The notes beneath the pieces were generated by a model that did not search any database, was not told the DNA's origin, and worked only from the letters and a program-made list of their open reading frames with translations. The position numbers were made by a program, and so were the translations under genes. Below, one piece after another: positions 46,526-58,479 of a DNA stretch of 64,000 bases. The DNA comes from Coenobita brevimanus (lineage: Eukaryota; Arthropoda; Malacostraca; Decapoda; Coenobitidae), in assembly GCA_032717465.1 (NCBI GenBank), contig CM064664.1, positions 5,471,173-5,535,172 on the forward strand, written 5' to 3'. How positions within the stretch are numbered: position 1 is the first letter of the stretch; every line of letters begins with the position of its first letter.

Positions 46526-49500
46526 GTAGCACCAGTCGAGCAGGGCAGTAATCCCAAGGTGGATGGAAAGTTGATGACAGGGAGAGCTGGAGCTACCGTT
46601 TCATCAGCCCTCGGGACTAGGTCCCGACCATCCCCCTTTGCTGAACTTTTTCAGAGTCTCAGTAACACAGAGAGTAGACCAGCATGCTCTCCAATACAAG
46701 TTTCTCCAACTATCCACACCAAACTACATGCACAGTACACACCACACTTCCTTTCAAAATTTTCAAAAATGGCGACAACATAGGCTCGGAGTCCCCAGGG
46801 GGGGGGGCCCATAAATGCTCCCACCTTCAGCCCCTCTCCCAGTGACGACTCAAGGTGCCTGGAACCACTGTCTGACTCTCTTCTTCTTCATTTCTGCAAC
46901 ATTCGTGGCCTTTCCTCTAACTTTCGCTCTGTTGAGCACCACTTCTCCTTCTCTAAACCTCACCTTCTTTTCCTAACTGAGACTCAGCTGTCTGACGCAA
47001 CTGACAGCAAACCCTTTTCTGTATCCTCCTACTACTCTCTATACTCATTTCAAAGCCAAAGGCAGCTGTTGTGTATATATACACAACAACTTATTTTGCT
47101 CTCGTGTTCCTGAACTCGATTCTTTTGAATTCTGTACACTCTGGCTTCAGCTTTCCTGTCATTCTCTGACTAAATATATCTGTGCTGTTTACTTATATCC
47201 TAATTCTACTATCAAAAATTCTTTGACTATCTTACTTCTACGATGGAACACATTCTATCCATCTCTTCTTTCTCTGAAATCTCCATTCTTGGAGATTTCA
47301 ATGTTCACCACCACCTTTGGCTCTCCTCTCCTTTCACTGATTCACCTGGTGAACAAGCCTACATCTTTTCTATCCTTAATGACCTAGAGCAGCTTGTACA
47401 GAACCCTACATGTATCCCTGACTGCCTTGGAGAGAGCTCCAACATACTTGATCTCTTCTTTACAACTAATCCGTCTGCTTACACTGTTAATCTTTTCTCT
47501 CCGTTGGGCTCCTCCGATCATAACCTTATCATCTAAACCTGTCCTATCACTCTGGTACGACCTGCGGACCCTCCAAAAAAAACGTCGTCTCTGGCACTTT
47601 GGAGCTGCGGATTGGGAGGGCCTCAGGCAGTACTTCTTTGATTTTCCCTGGAATGATTATTGCTTTCATGGCCGGGAGCCATCTGGGTGTGCCTTGCGCA
47701 GTACAGAGGTTATTCTCTCGGGCATGGAAGCATACATTCCTTTCTCATATCCTTTGACTAACGCAAGAAAGCCTTGGCTTAATCACGCTTGTTCTAATGC
47801 TGTCCGCAACAAGGAGAGGGCCAACCCATTCCTGAATCACATCTTTTATACATTTCTGCCTGGAATCGTTCTAAGTCTGTTCTTCGCTGCGCTAAAAATA
47901 ATTTCATCCGTACAAAATGCTCTCAACTCTCCAACTCGAACTCTTCCCGCTCCTTCTGGCACCTTGCCAAAAACCTTTTTAACAACTTTACCTCATCATC
48001 CTTCCCTCCTCTTTTCTACTCTGATGGGTCTATATAAAGCAGATCTCTTCTCACAGACTTTCTCCTCCAATTCCACCTTAGACGATTCCGGTGCTGTTCC
48101 TCCATCACTTCCCCCCCCTCTGACTTCCTCATGGCTAACATTAAAATTTCTTCAGCTGATGTATTTTCTGCCATCACTGGCCTCAGTACTAATAAGGCAC
48201 ATGGGCCTGATAGAGTCCCTCCTGTTGTTCTCAAGAACTGTGCTTCTGTGCTTACACCCTCCCTAGGCAAACTCTTTCGCCTTTGTCTGTCAACTTGTAC
48301 CTTTCCTTCTTGCTGGAAGTTTGCTCTCATTCAGCCAGTCCCAAAGAAGGGTGACCATTCCCAACCATCTAACTATCGTCCAATTGCTTTAACATCCTGT
48401 ATTTCAAACGTTTTTGAGTCTATTCTTAATAGAAAAATTTTAAAGCATCTTTCCTATCACAACCTTCTTTCTGATCATCAGTATGGGTTCCGTCAGGGTC
48501 ACTCCACAGGCGATCTTCTCACCTACCTTTCAGACTCCTGGTCATCTTTCCTTCGGGACTTTGGCGATAGCTTTGCCATTGCACTTGACATCTCAAAGGC
48601 TTTCGATCGAGTCTGGCATAAATCTTTAATTTCCAAAATGCCCTCTTACGGTTTCTATCCTTCTTTCTGTGCCTTCATCTCTAGCTTCCTTTCTGGTCGT
48701 TCTATAGCCGCTGTTGTAGACGGCTATCGTTCTTCTAGATCTATTAACAGTGGTGTTCCTCAGGGCTCTGTCCTATCACCAACTCTCTTCCTTTTATTCA
48801 TCAATTACCTAAGCTATACATCTAACCCTATCCACTCATACGCTGATGACTCCACCCTTCACCTTTCCATTCGATTCCCACAACGTCCATCTCAGCAGTT
48901 ACTTCAACAGGCAAGGGATGAGGCTATGGCACACCTAATGTCTGACTTGGCTCCAATCTCTGACTGGGGTCAACTTAATCCTGCATCATCCTTGAACATG
49001 CTTGGGGTTTCATTTGCTCGGGACTTGTCTTGGAAAGATCATATTACTTCTCTTGTATAATCTGCTTCCAAGCGATTGTGTGTGCTAAGCCGACTCCGTT
49101 CCTTCTTTGCCTCTGCACAATTGTTGACTCTATACAGGGGTTTTATCCACCCCTGTGTGGAGTACAACTGTTGTGTGTGGGGAGGCTCCCCACATACAGG
49201 TCTTCTCAATAGGGTGGAGTCAAAGGCTTTTCATCTCATTAACTCTCCCCCTCTTACTGACTCCCTTCAACCTCTGTCTCTTAGCCGCAATGTTGCATCT
49301 TTATCTCTTTTCTATCGCTGCTTCAATGGTCACTGTTCCTCTGAACTGTCTGCATGCATTCCTCCACTTCTACGACGGGCGTGTAGCACCCGTCTAGCAG
49401 CAAACTCTCACCCCTTTTCTGTCCAACTCTCTAATGCAAGAGTTAACCGTTACTCCCAGTCCTTCATTTATGCAACAGGTCAAGTCTGGAACTGTCTCCC

Positions 49501-49679
49501 TCTGTCTGTATTTCCTGCTTCCTGTGATCTCCAGTCTTTCAAACGCAGTGTGTCCAGGCATCTCGAAATGATCGGATCTTGAATTTGGCTCTCTCTTGTA
49601 TTTTGTTTTTCTCTTGGAAAGAACAGTTTTGCGGGCTCATGGCCTTTGGTTCCTTCTTCCTCACATAAAAAAAAAAAAA
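46526..49679 (+). mobile_element. L2/CR1-group LINE, degenerate second copy
   Basis: Same family as 40277-43579 in the opposite orientation, with the same 5' end (gtagcaccagtcgag) and a poly(A) of about 13 at 49667-49679. It is inserted between env and the 3' LTR. Confidence 0.9.
46767..49582 (+). pseudogene. LINE endonuclease/RT pseudogene
   Basis: The start region reads MATT then a TAG. Endonuclease pieces are at 47243-47536 ([21 protein letters not shown]). RT pieces are at 48131-49060 ([50 protein letters not shown]) and 49076-49582. Compared with the intact copy, an in-frame loss of about 105 bp follows DWG near 48966, and several indels occur around 47550-48130. Catalytic motifs survive but the frame is broken. 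Confidence 0.85.
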
Positions 49680-49758
49680 TCAATATTATGCACTGATAGA
49701 TTACAACATGTCAATGATGAATGCTGTTGGAGGATTGCCAGCTGGCGTGAGTGAGCGA

Positions 49759-51745
49759 TGTTAGGACTCCATTTATAATAATACAAATCGTAATAGATAG
49801 CATGATATATAGAAACAGGAATTTACATTATCATAATGCAACTCTAACATATAGCATAATAGATAGGAACGTCACTCAACCTAGGTGTGGGAAAAGGAAA
49901 TGAGCTTGCGTGATTTTAGTGAAGGAATGCTAGAAGTGCACCAGAAACGCTACATACACACAGACATACAATCTTCTGGAAACTCCACACATCGCCATTA
50001 CACATGACACTAGCCTTCGTAGAGAAGGATGGAAGAGTTAGAGTTAGAGGGGCTAACCATAGAACCGAGAGGTTGTGGAGAGAGGAAGAGAGAAGAGGGG
50101 TCCGACGAGAACTTAGCTTGTAAATTGCGTTCTTGTGTAATACATACACTGCTCAACTTAAACTTTTCCTTGAAGATAATAAACAATGATCAAGACCCTG
50201 CATCCATCTTTACCTTCTCCTATATTTGACACACGATAACTAAAACCAAATCTCAAGATTTACATATTATCCCTTTCATACACGGGGGCACAGTGAAGAA
50301 TCCAACCGCTCACGCTCTTTCAACGCAGGATTCGTCCAAGTGATATCCAACCGCTTCCACTCTTTTGACTCAGGATTTGTCCAAGTGAATTCTACCGCTC
50401 ACACTCAACATAGGTTGAGTCCAACCACATAATTTGCGGTATTTTTTTCACAACAATTTGTTGTTTCATCTTCCTAATGAACGAAAAAAAAAAATACCAT
50501 ATTGTATCATTCACTTATTTATTCAGTGTTCATTTACTCAGGCATATAAACATTTTGGCAATAATTATAGAATATTGTAATGTATTTATCTGCGATCCAT
50601 TTAGTAAAAAATGACACTTCTAGCTATAGTAGGAATTTTTTAATGGTATACGGAATAACAATAGTCTTTCATCATGCCTGGCCGCTCTGAGTGAACTGTT
50701 TCATATCATTTCATTCTCTCCCGCCCAGACCTCATGCACCCTACATTCCTCACTCAGTGATTTGTGCGGCATCGAAAAATGATTACAATCCTTTCATTTC
50801 CCTGCCCTAATTCTGAACTGTATTGTTATGAAACTGATACATGTTACAAATGAATAAATGATCTTCCTAATGAATGAAAATATAAATAAGAGATAAAACA
50901 CCATACTTTATCGTTCAGTAATGTGTTCATTTACTCACTGACATATGTACAGTACTCACACACTGTATTTTTTTCACAACAATTTGTGAAAAAAATACAG
51001 TGTGTGAGTACTGTATACATGTTAGTGAGTAAATGAATACATTACTGAACGATAAAGTATGGTGTTTTACATCCTTTATTTATTTAATTTTCATTCATTA
51101 GGAAGATCATTTATTCATTTGTAACATGTAACAGTTTCATAACAATACAATAATTATAAATTAGGGCAAGGGAATGAAATGATTGTAATCATTCTTCGAT
51201 GCCACAGAAATCACTGAGGGAGGAACGTAGGAAGCATGAGGTCTGGACAGGCGAGAATGAAATCATAGGAAACAGTTCACTCAAAGTGGCCAGGCGTGAT
51301 GAACGACTATTGTTATCCATTTGCCAAAAAAAATTTATAATATAGCTAGAAGTGTCATTATTATACGAAATGGATCACAGATAAATGCTCTGCAATATTC
51401 TATAATTATGGCCAAAATATTTATATTCCTGTGAGTAAATGAGCACTGAATTAGTAAGTTAATAATACAATATGGTAATTCTTTTATTTTTTATTTTTCG
51501 TTCTTTAGGAGGATCATTCATTAAATTATAACATAAACCAGTTTCAAAACAATAGAGTTATAATAAGGGCGAGGGGAATGAAATGATTGAAATCAGTTTC
51601 TGATACCGAATGAATCACCGAGTGAGGAGTGTGGGAAGCATGAGGTCTGGGCTGGCAAGAGATTCAGTACAGTATTTGAACATGGTTGGACTCAGGTTGC
51701 GTCGAAAGAGTGCGAGAGGGTTAAATGGTTAAGATTTCACATATC
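49759..51745 (+). repeat. 3' LTR of the gypsy element, split by a foldback element
   Basis: Starts tgttaggactcc. It matches the 5' LTR through about 50265 and again at 51726-51745 (ttaagatttcacatatcac). AATAAA is at 50178-50183. The TTAA-type foldback element interrupts its final 20 bp. Confidence 0.8.
50264..51725. mobile_element. Foldback TTAA element forming a long palindrome
   Basis: The left flank is TTAT (50264-50267), the right flank TTAA near 51722-51725. Ends are ccctttcatacac and, inward from the right, ccctctcgcactc. The two halves are inverted copies around about 50985 (tttcacaacaatttgtgaaa), with arms of roughly 700 bp. Each arm contains two diverged direct copies of a unit of about 395 bp starting at tcttcctaatgaa (50468, 50863). 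No protein is encoded. Confidence 0.8.
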
Positions 51746-53799
51746 ACAAAAATAATCTTTCCACAGATTTCAATATGACCTGCACAAGGAATCTGATGGG
51801 CCCAAATTATGTGTTCTCAAGGCGTTCTCCTTATGCCCACCTTTAACCCACCCCGTCCCGTCGACGTATGGGTACGTTGCAACGATTTGCATTTGCCAGT
51901 CCTGGCGACGTACCAGTACGTCGTGCAATTGCAAGGTCCCTAATTTGCACAATTTTCAATTTTCGTGCATGATTTTTCGTATGTACACACAGGACACCTT
52001 CCTCTATTCCTCTACAAGATGCCAAGCAGGGACAATGCCTTACACCACATAACCTCCCCCCTCCCCCCTTCATGCCATTGTCTTGGCAAAGGACCTGTTA
52101 CCAGTGACCTGGCTAGTAAAGATATTCAGGGCCAGAGTGATTCCCCAATCAATGACAATGTGGAGGACAATGTTTACATAGCATTAGAAGAAGAAACAGC
52201 CAGAAATAATGATCAGGTAATGTGACAAAAAAAGGTCAGGTATGGTGATTAGTTAGTGAGTGAAACAATGCTTATAATGCCTTTATTAGTGCTTGAAAAC
52301 CAATATACTGTCATACTACATATACATTCGTACTAAGTCAATAAATAAATACCGTTTATGAGTGGATAAAATAGTTACCCTCCCATAGAACTCGTTTTCT
52401 TTGGTGCCAGCATGTTAGAAAACCCAGTCAGGTAAGGAGGAACTCCTACCTGGATTGGGTATTTTAAACCTCAGGTGAGCGATTTCTCTATGAATTTTCG
52501 ATGTTTCTCACCAAAAGCGAAGGTTTTAGCCGAAATTTTTTTTTTTGAAAATACCTCGGGACTGGGGGATGTCGGAGGTGCGGAAAACCTCGGGACGTGA
52601 CGGGTTAAAAGAAAAGATTGGAGGGGGGTAGGGCCGTTATGTGCTTGGTTAGGTGCACAGGGAGGTGGGAGGGTATTACTTTGTCAGGTAGAAAGTTGCA
52701 AAAGCGTAATGTTGCCCATGTTTTACTTAGAATTACTTCATATATTATTTCCCAACTTTATGCCCACCTTCCAAAACACCCTGTATATACTCGTATTTTG
52801 TTTGTCTTACACCTGCCAGATGATTACAATCAATTTAGAACTTCATACTAGACAAGTTAGTGAGGGCTGTGTCCAACTTCTCGAACTGAATGGTTTCTAA
52901 GGAAAATGAAGGTGTTGGAGAGGGACGCCTTGATGTAGAGGCATCGGTATAACTGAGCTGCTCCACTGTCTGGTTATGTAAACGTCTCTCGGCTCCCTCC
53001 CCATCCCCTGAAAGGGAGAAAGTTAGTTGCAGGAAAACATAATCTTAAGCCTGCAGTCCACTGGGCTCATATTTCAGATGAACCTGGTGCCACTTCTAAT
53101 TCAAGGTAGATAAATTGTTTTTTATAAATAATACAAACAGAAAAGGACGTCATCATATCGGAAAGAAGACTTAGTATTTTTGCCTACCAACTCCACGAGG
53201 GTCATTAAGGAAGACAATGTTTTACTAAAACTTCTCCTATACTCTGTTTGTTACTGGCCATTGCCTGGCTACTAGTCTGGGGTTTGGCCAGTTGAAGTTA
53301 CCATGTGAAGACACAGTCAAGTTACCTTCACAAATGACTCAACTGCAACCCGGTTTGGAGCACGGCATATCAGCAATAAGAAGGATCAACTTATGTCGAA
53401 TTACAGAAAGAGAAAACATGTGGAGCCGAACCCAAGTGATGAGCACCACCCATCTAGAATGCAGTAAACAATTCCAGCTGAAAAACCTAGTGGTACCACC
53501 CTCTTAATGGGCTGCAGGAAACATAATGCGCCTGAATTCGATAGTTCAGTGAAAGAAAATAGGCATGGCTACAGGGATAGATGAACAGTGGCTTGATGTT
53601 GAAGAGCGCCTGACTTTCGATTCCACCCCTCTCTGAATCCATCTCTTAGTTGATGATTTAGTGTAAGATGTACTCCAAGATACTGAGTCGTCAGTTTTTG
53701 TAAGATTTTGTGATCAAATGTACACAGCAGCGGAATAGTATAACTGTTCCCATTTAGGAAACTATCAGCTGAAGGTCAATGGATTTTACCTGAGTAGTT
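51746..53799. other. Region with one MITE and no recognised gene
   Basis: Apart from the MITE at 51843-52608, no coding or RNA feature was recognised. Short frames (52618-52851, 53292-53507) show no motif. Confidence 0.5.
51843..52608. mobile_element. TTAA MITE, family C, copy D
   Basis: TTAA at 51843-51846 and 52605-52608. Ends are cccaccccgtcccgtcgacg and, inward, cccgtcacgtcccg. The interior matches copies A-C but is more diverged. Confidence 0.9.
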
Positions 53800-54922
53800 T
53801 AGAGATTTGGAGAAAGCATATGACAGGGTGGATAGACATGGATTGTGGAATGTATTAAGAATATATGGAGTAGATGGGAAGCTGCTGAATGCTGCAAAGA
53901 GTATGTATGAGGGTGCTATGGCTGCAGTGCGTGTGGATAATGAACTGGGTGAATTTTTCTGCTTGAAGGTTGGATTGAAACAGGGATGTGTCATGTCTCC
54001 ATGGATGTTCAATCTGTATATGGGTGGGGTTATAAAGAGACACAAGGTAGGTCAGTGGATGTTGGAGTGGCTGTAATGAGAGGGGGCAGTGTTTGGAAAC
54101 TCCCTGTACTGTTGTTTGCAGATGATACTGTGTTGTTAAGTGAAGACAAAAGGAGCTGCAAGGCTTAGTGGATGGCTTTGGGAGAGCTTGTAAGAAACAG
54201 AATCTAAAGGTTAATGTTGGGAGGAGTATAGTTATGGTTTTCGAAAGAAGTGAAGTCAGTGAATGTAGAGTGAGGTTGGATGAGGAGGAAATGGAAAATG
54301 TGAGTGCATTTAAGTATTTGGGTAGTGTGATGAGTAAGGATGTAAGTTTGGAGGGTAAAGTGCTTGAAAGGGTACAACAAGGAAGAAAGGTTGCTGGTTC
54401 TTTGAAAGCAGTGATAACAAACAGGGAAGTGAGCATGGAAGTGAAAAAGTTACTACATGACAGTATTGTGATACCAACTCTAACTTACGGAAGTGAAGCT
54501 TGGACCTTGTTGGAGAGACAGAAGTAAAGAGTGAGAGCAGTGGAAATGAGTTATTTGAGAGGAGCATGTGGAGTCGCATGGAGAGACAGACTAACAAATG
54601 GGGATGTGAAGGAGCGTTGTGATGTTGATGTGGATGTGATAGGAAACGTTAGGAGACACACACTGATGTGGTTTGGCCATGTGAAGAGGATGGAGAGTGA
54701 CAGACTGACGAGGAGAGTGTATGTGAATGAGGTGGAGGGGGAGAGAGGGAAGGAGAGGCCAAGGATGAGATATAGGGATAGAGTGGAGAGGTATATGAGA
54801 GAGGGTGTGTGAGCTGGAGAAGGGCAGTGAAATGGTGGGGGACAGGGCGACATGGAGGGGGTTTATTTGTGGCCACCCATTATGGGATTAAGGCGTCTGA
54901 CAATAGATAGATAGATAGATAG
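53800..54922 (+). mobile_element. RTE-like element, family B, copy 3 (5'-truncated)
   Basis: Starts inside RT at EKAYDRVDR (53810) and ends in (ATAG)n at about 54903-54922. RT pieces: 53807-54076 (VGLKQGCVMSPW), 53986-54168 (LLFADDTVLLSED), 54168-54527 and 54531-54812 (YLRGACGVAWRDR, WFGHVKRM). Indels separate the pieces. The order and tail match copies at 27212 and 30591. Confidence 0.85.
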
Positions 54923-55143
54923 CTTTGTAAGTGATTCTAATTAAGTTAGAAGTGTCCCACGGTGCAGTTTTTATTATGAAAAAGAACCTAATTGTGTTTT
55001 GTGTTGTATAGAGATTTTGTAAGTACAGTAATGTATATTTGTGTAAGTGTCATTGCTAGTGAGGGAGTGATCGCCCTCTACCTACACAGATCAAAAGCCC
55101 TCGGGAGCAGGGGGGTGGTTGCTTTCTCAGGCAGAGGAACTCC
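54923..55143. other. Unassigned stretch between two RTE elements
   Basis: AT-rich; no recognised feature. The right part (from about 55060) may be the 5' leader of the next element. Confidence 0.4.
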
Positions 55144-58100
55144 TTGAGAGTGAAATGGCTGGGAAGCATGCCGGCACGTGACTGGCTACAGCATAGCTGG
55201 GTCTTTCGGGTGTGGGCAATCAGGCAAGTTAGCTGCCTACTGCGACTGCAACACAATGGCGAGGTGTTCAGGAAGTTAGCCAAAGAAACCTTGATGGACT
55301 CTGAAAGAACAGTAATGGCCCCCAGTCCCGTGCAGCCCTTAAATGGGCAGGGGGTGCTAAGAATCTCACGGTTGCCTCAATTACAATCTAATTCCTTTGT
55401 TAATGCAAAAAATACAATTAAAATTGGTAACTGGAATGTGAGAACGCTAAATCATGACGGTAAAATCGATGAGTTAGTGAAGGTTTTTCAAAATTACGGA
55501 CTTGATATTTGTGCTCTGACAGAAACTAGATTAACTGGAGTCGATAAGTTGGATTTAGAGGATGGTATACGTTTATTGATATCTGGCCGACAGGTCGGAA
55601 TGCATTATCAGGGAGTAGGATTGTTGCTGGGTTGTTAGGCAAATAAGGCTTTATGTGAGTGGGATCCTATAGATGAGCGATTGATATACGCACGGTTTAA
55701 ATCAAATCATGGCAACATCAGTCTGTTTGTGTGTTATGCACCTACTAATGATGCACTAGATGAAAGGAAAGACACATTTTATGAAAAGTTGCAAGAAGGA
55801 GTAGGAAGGGTACCTAGACATGATGTTTTGATCTGCGTTGGAGACTTTAATGCAGTAATGGGCTGTTCAAATGAGGGATTTGAGACATGTATGGGTAAGA
55901 TGGGAGTTGGTAGTAGGATGAGTGAAAACGGAGTGAGGTTTGGAAGCTTCTATCTAGCAAATGACTTAGTCATCGGGGGCACACTCTTTCAGCATTGCAA
56001 TATACACAAGACAACTTGGGTGTCGCAGTGTGGAAAATATAAAAACCAGATTGATCACACCGCTATCAGTAGGAGGCATAGAAGTTCTCTGCTAGATGTA
56101 CATGTTAAACGGGGAGCGGATATTGGTAGTGACCATCAACTCAGCATTGCAAAAATAAGGTTTAAACTTAAAAATCAGAAGAAGGAAAAATCTGGTGTTG
56201 GTAGATACGATATTGTTAAGCTTAGAAGGGAAGGAGAAGAAAAGGAGGAATTCAGATTAGAATGCAGAAATAGGTTTTTGATGTTGGAAACGTTGGAAGA
56301 GGGGGAGAGAAGTGTAGATGAGATGTGGGAGGATGTGAACAAAGTTTTGCATGAGACTGCTGAATGTACGATTGGAAGGAGACATAGATTCAGGAGAAAG
56401 AAATGGATATCAGAGGAAACGTGGGATATGATAAAAAAGAGAGGTGAGGCTAAATTGAGGAGTGAGATGCAATGCATTGATGAACGAGAGATTGAATTAG
56501 CTAGAGCTGCGTACTGGAGTTTGAATTCAGAAGTAAGAAGGTTAGCTAGGAGAGATAAAAGAAGATGTGTGGATGAAAAGGTTGCAGAGACTGAAATCTT
56601 AATAAACAAAAATGATGGACAGAGTCAAAGAATAGCATATGAATCGATTAGAGAACTGAGTGGTAATGCAGGTAAACGCAAGGAAATATCAGTTAGAGAC
56701 AGGGAAGGAAATTTATTGACCAAAGATGGAGATATTAAAAATAGATGGAAAGAGCATTTTGAGACAGTTCTTAATAGACCAATACCACCAGAAGAGGATA
56801 TACTGTCTGCTCAGGAAGATTTAAATATAGAAACAGGAGAGTTGAGGCTTGCAGAAGTGGAGAAAGCAGTAAAACAGTTAAAGAATAATAAGGCACCAGG
56901 GGAGGATGGTTTATTTCCGGAAATGTTTAAAGTGGAGGGGGATAGATTAATAATGATCTTGACCAAGCTATTCAATAAGATATGGGTGACGGGGTTACTA
57001 CCATCAGTTTGGAAGAATGGTGTAATTGTTAATGTTCCGAAGAAGGGAGACCTGAGTGAATGTGTAATTGGAGGGGAATCTCTTTGTCACCGATAGCTTT
57101 GAAAGTTTTCAGTAGAGTGTTGTTAAATAGGTTGGAGCCGGTGGTTGAGGGTATTCTGAGGGATGAACAGGCTGGTTTTAGAAAGGGACGTGGTTGCAAT
57201 GATCAAATCTTTATAGTTAGGCATTTGATGCAGCAAGTTAATGAAATGAGAGTACCGTTAAGTCTTTGTTTTGTTGATTTTGAAAAGGCTTTTGATAGTG
57301 TTTCGAGAGAGACTATGGGGAAGATCATGAGACATTATGGAATACTAGAGGAGTTTGTGAGGGTCATTATGAACATGCATGAGGACACATTTTGTAAAGT
57401 GATGGTTGATGGTTGTCTGAGTGATTCGTTTGAAGTCAAGTCCGGAGTAATTCAAGGTGGTGTTCTATCGCCTTTACTATATATATTGGTCATTGATTAC
57501 ATTATGAAACGCGTTGGAACAGAAACCGGTGCAGGTATACTTTGGGGAGAGAACAGGAAACTTTTGGATTTAGATTATGCAGATGATATAGTTTTGATTT
57601 GTGATGGGCCAGAAGAGATGCAGAGAGTGTTGGACTGTTTGGTGAGTGAAGGTCGCAAGGTGGGTTTGGTTATTAATTGTGGAAAAACTGAAATAATCAA
57701 TATGAATATGGAAAATGTGCAGGAATGTGTAATTGGAGGTATGGTTGTAAAGCCAGTTGATAGGTTTAAATATTTAGGTACTTATTTAGCCAAGGATGGT
57801 TCTTTGAACTTTGAATTCGAGGAAAGGTTAAAGAAGGCTAAGCAGGCAATGGGAATGCTTAAAAATATTTGGAATAATAATTTTTCTGTGCATACAAAAA
57901 TCAAACTTTATAAGGTAATGGTTAGGAGTATCTTAATTTATGGACACGAGTCTTGGTACAGCACAGTGACTATGGAAAATAAATTCTTGGTGTTTGAAAA
58001 AAAAGCACTTAGAAGAATATTAGGAGTTAAGTGGTGGGAAAGGATACCAAATAGTAGAATTAGAGAAATAACGGGAGTGCACCCGGTCGATGAATATGTT

Positions 58101-58349
58101 AGGTTCTCACGATGGAAGTGGCTAGGACATGTGTATAGGAGACAGGGAATAGTACGAGGTACACCAGGGTGGGTGGCACTTGGTAGGAGAGGTAGAGGAA
58201 GGCCAAAAGAGACGTGGGTGAGGACAATGAGACGGGAAGCTGGAGATGAGTGTTGGGGAGATCTTGAGGAGTTAGCACAAGATAGGATGTGGTGGTGTGA
58301 GTTCACCGAGGCCCTATGCATCCCCGAGGGTGCCACAGGAAATGATTGA
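55144..58349 (+). pseudogene. RTE-C endonuclease/RT, one stop and one frameshift
   Basis: Target-primed retrotransposition protein, CFDP2-like. Endonuclease: IKIGNWNVRTLN (about 55420), ALTETRLTG (about 55515), CYAPTNDA, ICVGDFNAVMG (about 55835), QIDHTAI and GSDHQLSIAKI (about 56130). RT: NNKAPGEDGLFPEMF (about 56885), AGFRKGRGCNDQIF (about 57172), DFEKAFDSV, SGVIQGGVLSPLLY and the catalytic LDYADDIVLI (about 57570). C-terminus: RILGVKWWERIPN, WLGHVYRR and GRGRPKETW. Breaks: a TAG at 55636-55638 and a frame change near 57060, where two extra bases lie after SEC. All catalytic boxes are intact. Confidence 0.85.
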
Positions 58350-58365
58350 TTGATTGATTGTCATT
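55144..58365 (+). mobile_element. RTE-like element, family C, nearly complete
   Basis: Encodes endonuclease and RT in one path with few breaks. It ends in a (TGAT)n tail at about 58341-58362. Distinct from families A and B in both sequence and tail. Confidence 0.85.
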
Positions 58366-58479
58366 GCCTTTGGTTTGGCCCTCAGAGCCAGAAATCTCCC
58401 TGCACAGTCCGTAGCAGAATTAAAATGGCGACCTCTGCCAGGATAGCCTAATGATTTTGGTCTGTACCTAATTACGTAA

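Larger units (their letters stand above)
17895..51745 (+). mobile_element. Env-carrying Ty3/gypsy (errantivirus-like) element, heavily interrupted and partly inverted
   Basis: Two related LTRs in direct orientation bound it. Inside are a tRNA primer site, gag, protease and the RT start (minus strand), then the RT end, RNase H, integrase and env (plus strand). About ten later insertions account for roughly 25 kb, leaving about 8.8 kb of element sequence, a fitting size for a gypsy with env. The order is consistent with one element in which the segment from after the primer site to the RT thumb was inverted. All genes are broken. It could instead be a recombinant of two related copies. Confidence 0.7.
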
